Under the pieces are notes generated by a model. It saw nothing but the letters and a program-made list of their open reading frames with translations, had not been told where the DNA came from and did not search any database. This document shows positions 61,369 through 64,000 of a stretch of 64,000 bases of DNA, one piece after another (positions within the stretch are counted from its first letter, which is position 1; each line of letters starts with the position of its first letter). Position numbers and translations under genes: made by a program. This DNA comes from Shewanella insulae (lineage in GTDB: Bacteria > Pseudomonadota > Gammaproteobacteria > Enterobacterales > Shewanellaceae), in NCBI RefSeq assembly GCF_009831655.1, contig NZ_WRPA01000013.1, positions 62,001 through 126,000 on the forward strand, given 5' to 3'.

Positions 61369-62997
61369 ATGGATATGTATAAGTTATCAACGGCCGCGTT
61401 AGTGGCTGGCCTGGCTTTCAATGCCAACGCCAATCTGCTGCTCAGCGAAGTGTTATACGATGCGCCCAACAATGACAGCGTCGAAGAGTATGTCGAGCTG
61501 TATAACGCCGGGTGCAGCAGTATCGACTTGAGTCAGTATCAGCTCAGCGACAACGGCAGCAGCTATGCCTTGCAGGGCACTCTTGCCCCAGGCGCCTACT
61601 ATACGGTGGCGGCCAACCAGGCAGGTTTCTACAGCCTGTTTAACAGCAATCCAGATCTATATCCCATGTCGTTAAGCCTTGGCAACTCGGGCGACTTCGT
61701 GCGGCTGTCGAAGGGGAGCGAAGAGATCGATGTGGTCGCCTGGGAAGGCGGCCTGAGTGGCTGGTCGCTCAATGTGCGCGATGTCTCCCTGGCGCGCACG
61801 ACTGTGATCAACACTAAGTCACAGGCCGATTGGAGCGCCATGGACAATCCGGGCTCGCCGGGCTCGGGAAGCCTGGATGCCTGCGACAGTTCTGCCGGCG
61901 GTAACGACAATCAGCTGGGCAATGGTCAGCCAAAGTCTAACCTTAGCGCGGCCAAGGGGCAGACCCTCAGTTACCTGTTCGACCTGCCCCAAGGGGCGAG
62001 CGAGGTTGTGGTGACTATGAGTGGCGGTACAGGGGATGCCGATCTCTACCTGCGCCAGGGTAGCGAGCCGACGCTGTCTGAGTATGACTGCGCCCCTTAT
62101 CTTACCGGCAACAACGAGAAGTGCAGCGTCACCACACCTGTGGTCGGTCGCTACTATGTGAACATCAATGCCTATGAGGCCTATAGTGGCGTGTCGCTCA
62201 GCCTAAGCTATAGCGTAGCGACTGGCGGCGATGGCTCGGGTGGTTCGAGCGGCGATGGCTCGGCCGGTGACAATGGCGATTATGTCTACATCAGCTACTA
62301 TGGCGACGCGATTGGAAAAACCGGCGCGGCGCTAAAGGCCAGCCTGAATCAGATCATCAAGGGACATACCCGTTTTAGCTATAGTCAGGTGTGGGACGGA
62401 CTCAACTATGCCGATGAAGATCCGGCCAACAGCAATAACGTGATCCTCTTGTACACGGGCCGCTCCGAGCCCAAGACGAATCGCGCCGGTATGAGTAACT
62501 CACTCGATGCCTGGAACCGTGAACACGTCTGGGCCAAGAGTCATGGTTTCCCTAGCAGTAGCCAGTATGCCTATACCGATCTGCATCACCTGCGTCCGGC
62601 GGACGTCACAGTTAACAGCAGCCGTAGCAACAAGGATTTTGCCGCCGGCGGCGATGCGATTTCAGAAGCACCGGGCAACTACACTGATGCCGATAGCTTC
62701 GAGCCGCGCGACGAGGTGAAGGGCGATGTGGCACGTATGGTGTTCTACATGGATGTCAGGTATGAGGGCAACGATGCCAGTGGCACGCCGGATCTTAGCG
62801 TGGTAAACGGGGTGACCGGCAATGGCGAGCCCCTGCTTGGGGATCTCTGCACTCTGTATCGCTGGCATCAGCAAGATCCCGTCAGCGATTGGGAGCGTCG
62901 CCGCAACAATCGTATCTTCGAGTGGCAGAAGAACCGTAATCCCTTCATCGATAACAGCAGTTGGGTGAGCGAGATCTATGGCGCCTCGTGCCCATAG
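61369..62997 (+). CDS. Extracellular endonuclease I with lamin-tail and PPC domains
   Basis: A 542-residue secreted nuclease. Signal peptide about 1-21; lamin-tail domain at about 22-150 (LLSEVLYDAPNNDSVEEYVE); pre-peptidase C-terminal (PPC) domain at about 190-283 with GTGDADLYLRQG; Gly/Ser linker 286-302; endonuclease I domain from 303 with REHVWAKSHG (384-393) and TDLHHLRPADVTVN. This layout matches Shewanella extracellular nucleases of the Exe type that use environmental DNA as a phosphorus and carbon source. It may be ExeS-like, but I cannot confirm that. Confidence 0.88.
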   Translation: MDMYKLSTAALVAGLAFNANANLLLSEVLYDAPNNDSVEEYVELYNAGCSSIDLSQYQLSDNGSSYALQGTLAPGAYYTVAANQAGFYSLFNSNPDLYPMSLSLGNSGDFVRLSKGSEEIDVVAWEGGLSGWSLNVRDVSLARTTVINTKSQADWSAMDNPGSPGSGSLDACDSSAGGNDNQLGNGQPKSNLSAAKGQTLSYLFDLPQGASEVVVTMSGGTGDADLYLRQGSEPTLSEYDCAPYLTGNNEKCSVTTPVVGRYYVNINAYEAYSGVSLSLSYSVATGGDGSGGSSGDGSAGDNGDYVYISYYGDAIGKTGAALKASLNQIIKGHTRFSYSQVWDGLNYADEDPANSNNVILLYTGRSEPKTNRAGMSNSLDAWNREHVWAKSHGFPSSSQYAYTDLHHLRPADVTVNSSRSNKDFAAGGDAISEAPGNYTDADSFEPRDEVKGDVARMVFYMDVRYEGNDASGTPDLSVVNGVTGNGEPLLGDLCTLYRWHQQDPVSDWERRRNNRIFEWQKNRNPFIDNSSWVSEIYGASCP

Positions 62998-63021
62998 GCC
63001 TAACTAACTTAGTGGTTGAAT

Positions 63022-63053
63022 GAGAAGCGCGGCCCCTAGGCTGCGCTTTTTTA
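63022..63053. terminator. Terminator between nuclease and PagL genes
   Basis: AGCGCGGCC and GGCTGCGCT around CCTA, then TTTTTTA: a good Rho-independent terminator on the plus strand. Confidence 0.75.
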
Positions 63054-63066
63054 TGCCTGTCAGTGA

Positions 63067-63594
63067 CTACCAGAAGTAGCCATAGCTGAGGCCGATCACG
63101 TTGAAGCCGTCGTTCTCATTGGCGAGGTTGGCGTTGGAGTAGTGGGTAAAGGAGAGGCCAAGTTTGTGGTGTTTCTGAAATATGATGCCGGCACCGAGCT
63201 TATCTTCGAACTGCCAGTGGGAACCTAGGCTGCGATCCAGATAGTGTTCGCTGTCGATATAGGTGATGCCGATCCCGCCCTCAAGGAAGAGGCTAAGGTT
63301 GTCGAAGGGATATTGATAGGTGAGCAGAGGGATGATAGAAACGCCGTGATTGTCGCTGGGGGTATAATCCTGCCAGTAATGGTAGGCCAGCTCGAGATTG
63401 ATACCGAGTCGATTGCGGGTGAGCAGGTTCTCTTGCATAGGGAGCGGATAGACCAGGGCGAGTCTGTGGGCCCTGGCATTGTCAGAGCCATGCCACTTGG
63501 GGTCGGTCTGTCCCAGGCTGTAGCTCATTCCCCAGTCGGCGACCGCCGATAAGGGGATGATCGCTAAGCCCACTATGATGAACAAATTTTTCAT
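63067..63594 (-). CDS. PagL-like lipid A deacylase homologue
   Basis: A 175-residue outer-membrane 8-strand barrel protein with signal peptide (NLFIIVGLAIIPLSAVA) and terminal Trp. The segment FTHYSNANL (149-157) is the PagL catalytic loop with His151 and Ser153. PagL removes the 3-O acyl chain of lipid A. The third catalytic residue of P. aeruginosa PagL is a Glu 14 positions after the His (NDGIE); here that position is Asn165 (NDGFN). It may be a weak enzyme or a structural homologue. Confidence 0.8.
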   Translation of the reverse strand: MKNLFIIVGLAIIPLSAVADWGMSYSLGQTDPKWHGSDNARAHRLALVYPLPMQENLLTRNRLGINLELAYHYWQDYTPSDNHGVSIIPLLTYQYPFDNLSLFLEGGIGITYIDSEHYLDRSLGSHWQFEDKLGAGIIFQKHHKLGLSFTHYSNANLANENDGFNVIGLSYGYFW

Positions 63595-63776
63595 TGGGTT
63601 ATCCTCAAAAGATACGCCGCTGCTTGCGGTGTACGGTGAAAAGCCCTAAGTAAATATTAGTGGAAAAGCGGGCGGCCTACCCAATGCCGCCCGGGTGGAA
63701 GCCTCATCTGTGTCATCTCTCTGTCGCATTGTCAGGCTAAGTTAAGCCCATGGATAAGCAGTGTTAAGCTGGGGCA

Positions 63777-64000
63777 ATGAGCCGGTTCTCCTTCGAGCAT
63801 GCCTTCGAGATAGATACCCTTAAGCGGCTGATCGCCCAGCATCAGGCGCATTTTCGGCATCGCTCATTGCTGGATTTTTATTATCGCGGTGAGGCGCTGT
63901 CGGTAACTGCCATCGAGCTGGGGGCACAAGATGCCGACGCTCCCTGTGTGCTCTTTGTCGGTGGGGTTCACGGGGTCGAGCGAATCGGCGCCCAGGTGGT
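63777..64000 (+). CDS. M14-family zinc carboxypeptidase / deacylase, N-terminal part
   Basis: The frame starts at ATG 63777 and runs off the end of the window (74 residues seen). It has LFVGGVHGVERIG near residue 60, the first zinc-binding motif HxxE of the M14 / succinylglutamate desuccinylase-aspartoacylase fold. The start MSRFSFEHAFEIDTLKRLI is helical. Which amide or peptide bond it cuts cannot be said from the part present. Confidence 0.65.
   Translation, partial: MSRFSFEHAFEIDTLKRLIAQHQAHFRHRSLLDFYYRGEALSVTAIELGAQDADAPCVLFVGGVHGVERIGAQV

Overview
The window is chromosomal DNA of a marine gammaproteobacterium. The gene order fau - 6S RNA - zapA // ygfB - ubiH - ubiI - gcvT - gcvH - gcvP, the multiheme c-type cytochrome, the OsmC-YcaO fusion, the RRF_GI-type protein and the many secreted nucleases all point to Shewanella. 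That identification comes from recognising families and synteny; no database search was run. There is no prophage, complete insertion sequence, CRISPR array, rRNA or tRNA gene that I can see.

Layout. Positions 1-12500 are conserved housekeeping DNA: the end of an Excalibur-domain protein, an NlpE-like lipoprotein, a solute-binding protein, fau, 6S RNA, zapA, ygfB, two ubiquinone hydroxylases (without the pepP found there in E. coli) and the glycine cleavage operon. Downstream of 6S RNA is a tandem array of about 135-bp units. Each unit repeats only the 3' tail of 6S plus its terminator. Positions 12500-24000 are accessory: a UPF1-like helicase with a nuclease-like tail, a GIY-YIG protein, a broken 5' copy of the dCMP deaminase gene, a pentaheme cytochrome with an Ig-like tail, serine hydrolases and a DUF2726 protein. 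Four copies of a palindromic intergenic repeat lie between 12100 and 20550.

Positions 24000-32000 hold an AraC / cupin / cyclophilin-like / MFS / alpha-beta hydrolase / carboxymuconolactone-decarboxylase-like cluster and a sugar-type binding protein. Positions 32600-35300 hold an overlapping PEGA-domain / membrane protein pair of unknown role. Positions 36600-41000 hold a SRAP protein and a divergent trio: an asparagine-synthetase-like amidotransferase facing a RimK-like ATP-grasp ligase that overlaps a class II glutamine amidotransferase. This trio looks like a pathway for a small peptide amide or a protein-tail modification. After it come a sensor diguanylate cyclase and the OsmC-YcaO fusion.

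Positions 46000-64000 hold a PAP2 phosphatase fused to a probable beta-barrel, Spo0M, a LysR/YdhR divergon, cupins, a secreted phospholipase-D-type nuclease, an overlapping gene pair (PH/TerB-like protein plus a protein with an NWFGHLMSD motif) that I consider one of the best candidates for an undescribed system, an amidohydrolase, a second diguanylate cyclase, a CbiM-like membrane protein, an extracellular endonuclease I, a PagL homologue whose catalytic Glu appears to be Asn, and the start of an M14-type metallopeptidase.

The two strongest leads for new biology are the ATP-grasp/amidotransferase trio (37223-40967) and the coupled pair at 54127-57281. The strongest DNA or RNA-level oddities are the 6S-tail array and the palindromic repeat family, whose arms vary in a compensatory way.
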